The notes under the pieces: model-generated
Seen by the model: the letters and a program-made list of their open reading frames with translations, nothing else
The model's database searches: none
Told to the model about the DNA's origin: nothing
Part shown: positions 62,590 through 64,000 of the stretch, piece after piece
How the letters are laid out: the number at the start of each line of letters is the position of its first letter
Position numbering within the stretch: position 1 is the stretch's first letter
Assembly: GCF_001613545.1 (NCBI RefSeq)
Contig: NZ_BDCO01000002.1
Location: 2,542,001 to 2,606,000, forward strand
Source: Terrimicrobium sacchariphilum
GTDB lineage: Bacteria > Verrucomicrobiota > Verrucomicrobiia > Chthoniobacterales > Terrimicrobiaceae
Direction of reading: 5' to 3'
Length of the DNA stretch: 64,000 nucleotides
Translations under genes and position numbers: made by a program

Positions 62590-63527
62590 GAGGTGAGAAA
62601 GGCAGATTCTTCAGGAGTCAGGACGAAATCGGCATGGGAGAAGAGTTCTGCCGCCTGTTTGCCGCTTCGTACACCAATGATTGCGCCGGTGACCGCCGGG
62701 TTATGGAGTGTCCACGCTGCAGCCACCGCACCCGGGGGGACGTTGTGATCCGCCGCCACCTTTTTCACGCGTTCGGCGAGAGCGAGATTGCTCGAGAGCT
62801 TTGGCTCCTGAAACTCCGGATTCTTGTGTCGCCAATCGTTTTCCGGCAAGGCTGCTGCTCGTTCGCGAGTCATGGCCCCCGTGAGTAATCCCGAACCCAT
62901 GGGAGAATACACGATGGCTCCAATCTGATGCTGGTGGCAAAAGGGGAGTTCACTTCCTTCCACGGCGCGTTTCACGAGCGAGTACGGAGGTTGGAGCGAG
63001 GTGATGCGAGCGATTTCCGAGGCGGCCGCCAGTTCATCCCGGCTGAAGTTTGATACTCCTGCCCATCGAATTTTGCCTTCCTGCTTCAGTTCATTGAGCG
63101 CGGCCCAACCCTCCAGCGTCTCCTCGAGATCGTCGGCAGGCCAGTGGATTTGATAAAGATCGATGACCTCCACCTTCAGCCGGCGTAGACTGGCTTCGCA
63201 CTCCCGGCGGATGGATTCGCGTCGGGTCGAGTAGTCGACGTCCCGGCTTTCGTTCCACACCATGCCACACTTGGTAAAGACATAGGGCTGCGCTCCACTC
63301 CATGAGGCGAGGGCGCGGGCCACGATTTCCTCGGAATGTCCCAGACCGTAGACAGCGGCGGTATCGATCCAGTTGATCCCGAGTTCCAAGGCCTGGTGGA
63401 TCGCAGAAATTGAGTCGGTGTCGTCCTGCGTGCTCCAACCAAACTTCCAGTCTCCGCCAATGGCCCAGGCGCCGAGGCCAAACCGGGTGATGGAGAGATC
63501 CGAATTGCCGAGGGTCGTGGTGATCAT
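62586..63527 (-). CDS. aldo/keto reductase (313 aa)
   Basis: An NADPH-dependent (alpha/beta)8 oxidoreductase with LGLGAWAIGG-like start (FGLGAWAIGG), NWIDTAAVYGLGHSEEIVA (catalytic Asp and Tyr), YVFTKCGMVW, VIDLYQIHWP, IRWAGVSNFS and AIIGVRSGKQA for cofactor binding. The frame is open twelve codons upstream from a TTG, but the ATG at 63527 gives the expected MITTTLGNSDLSITRFGLG. It is coupled to the GT1 gene and divergent from the DUF2237 gene. Confidence 0.94.
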   Translation of the reverse strand: MITTTLGNSDLSITRFGLGAWAIGGDWKFGWSTQDDTDSISAIHQALELGINWIDTAAVYGLGHSEEIVARALASWSGAQPYVFTKCGMVWNESRDVDYSTRRESIRRECEASLRRLKVEVIDLYQIHWPADDLEETLEGWAALNELKQEGKIRWAGVSNFSRDELAAASEIARITSLQPPYSLVKRAVEGSELPFCHQHQIGAIVYSPMGSGLLTGAMTRERAAALPENDWRHKNPEFQEPKLSSNLALAERVKKVAADHNVPPGAVAAAWTLHNPAVTGAIIGVRSGKQAAELFSHADFVLTPEESAFLTS

Positions 63528-63597
63528 GACTCCAAACAAATCAGTCCTTGGCTGCTTTTTCAACTGCGCGCACGGCGAGTTGGGCTATGGTGTCGCC

Positions 63598-63960
63598 ATG
63601 CCGACGAACGTTCTGGGTAGCGATTTGCAGTGTTGCTGTACCTCACCTATGACCGGATTTTATCGCGACGGATATTGTCGTACGGGTCCGGGCGATTATG
63701 GGTTGCATACCGTGTGTGCTGTGATGACAGAGGAGTTTCTCAAATTCAGCAAGGCGATGGGCAATGACCTGAGCACCCCCCGGCCTGATATGGCGTTCCA
63801 GGGACTGCAGCCCGGCGACAAGTGGTGTCTTTGTGTGGAGCGTTGGAAGGAGGCTTACGATGCGGGAATGGCTCCGCCGGTTGTGCTGGAGTCCACCCAT
63901 ACGTCTGCTCTGGAGTTCGTCTCCAGGGAGGAACTCGCGCAGCACGCGATCGACGCCTGA
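63598..63960 (+). CDS. DUF2237 family protein (120 aa)
   Basis: A small cysteine-rich cytoplasmic protein that starts NVLGSDLQCCCTSPMTGFYR, then DGYCRTGPGDYGLHTVCAVM, and PGDKWCLCVERWKEA with LESTHTSALEFV. This is the DUF2237 pattern with its clustered Cys residues. Function of the family is unknown. The frame is open far upstream, but the ATG at 63598 begins the conserved sequence; upstream codons belong to the divergent aldo/keto reductase region. Confidence 0.9.
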   Translation: MPTNVLGSDLQCCCTSPMTGFYRDGYCRTGPGDYGLHTVCAVMTEEFLKFSKAMGNDLSTPRPDMAFQGLQPGDKWCLCVERWKEAYDAGMAPPVVLESTHTSALEFVSREELAQHAIDA

Positions 63961-63968
63961 TATCGTTT

Positions 63969-64000
63969 ATGAGCAAGCGCGTTCTTTGCCTTTTGTCCCC
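63969..64000 (+). CDS. start of a further gene, truncated by the window edge
   Basis: An ATG eight bases after the DUF2237 stop opens a frame reading MSKRVLCLLS to the end of the window. Spacing suggests an operon with the DUF2237 gene. Too little is visible for a function. Confidence 0.4.
   Translation, partial: MSKRVLCLLS

Overview
The window looks like chromosomal DNA of a soil or freshwater Verrucomicrobiota (Spartobacteria/Terrimicrobium-like). The support is PEP-CTERM exported proteins with T5SS/PEP-CTERM-associated and autotransporter beta-strand repeats, a LacI-controlled carbohydrate locus encoding a prepilin-like H-X9-DG-type protein, many glycoside hydrolases of unusual families, and moderately high G+C. 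The taxonomic call is an inference from gene content. No phage, insertion sequence or CRISPR array was seen.

Layout. 1-5768 (minus): a four-gene, translationally coupled operon for a predicted peptide-ligase system: ATP-grasp/Alpha-E fusion, two transglutaminase-like peptidases, and the first 507 codons of a DUF2126 (circularly permuted glutamine-synthetase-like) protein that runs off the left edge. 5880-7087: rplM-rpsI, a terminator and tRNA-Thr. 7088-10826 (minus): an outer-membrane beta-barrel protein and a 957-residue PEP-CTERM repeat protein. 10964-12581: citrate synthase and a convergent Mop-type molybdate-binding protein. 12742-26176 (minus): an eight-gene operon with a pseudo-caspase/DUF3857/transglutaminase protein, MoxR ATPase, DUF58, BatA-VWA, a 1019-residue membrane protein with a GNQPGQ minisatellite, a VWA/amidotransferase-like protein and two DUF4159 proteins. 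26495-38180 (minus): an eight-gene carbohydrate operon with LamG/PEP-CTERM, LamG, prepilin-like, DUF5696-like hydrolase, two GH71 proteins (one fused to a formylglycine-generating-enzyme-like domain), a collapsed sialidase and an intact sialidase. A LacI regulator (38320) is divergent from it. 39576-43390: tRNA-Pro, a small membrane protein, RNase PH, GDP-mannose dehydratase, L28 and a tyrosine recombinase. 43438-45060: a DUF4912 protein with a strict tryptophan octad repeat. 45170-55630 (mostly plus): HtrA protease, SufR-like regulator, FMN reductase, transketolase, APS/PAPS reductase, a minus-strand phosphoesterase, a permease pair, a GHL10 glycosidase and an AttH/CrtC-like protein. 55635-59061 (minus): rpoZ-smpB-lemA-trpE-trpG. 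59296-64000: HNH endonuclease, small orphan, VOC protein, XRE regulator, an aldo/keto reductase-glycosyltransferase pair, DUF2237 and the first codons of a last gene.

How the genes work together. The left operon and the MoxR operon both join transglutaminase-fold peptidases to machinery for peptide ligation or protein maturation, but they are separate units. The carbohydrate operon appears to encode exported binding, anchoring and hydrolytic functions under one LacI-type regulator. The least ordinary items are the Trp-octad DUF4912 protein, the caspase-like domain with its nucleophile cysteine replaced, the GH71-FGE fusion lacking the copper-binding cysteines, and the separation of DUF2126 from its transglutaminase domain.
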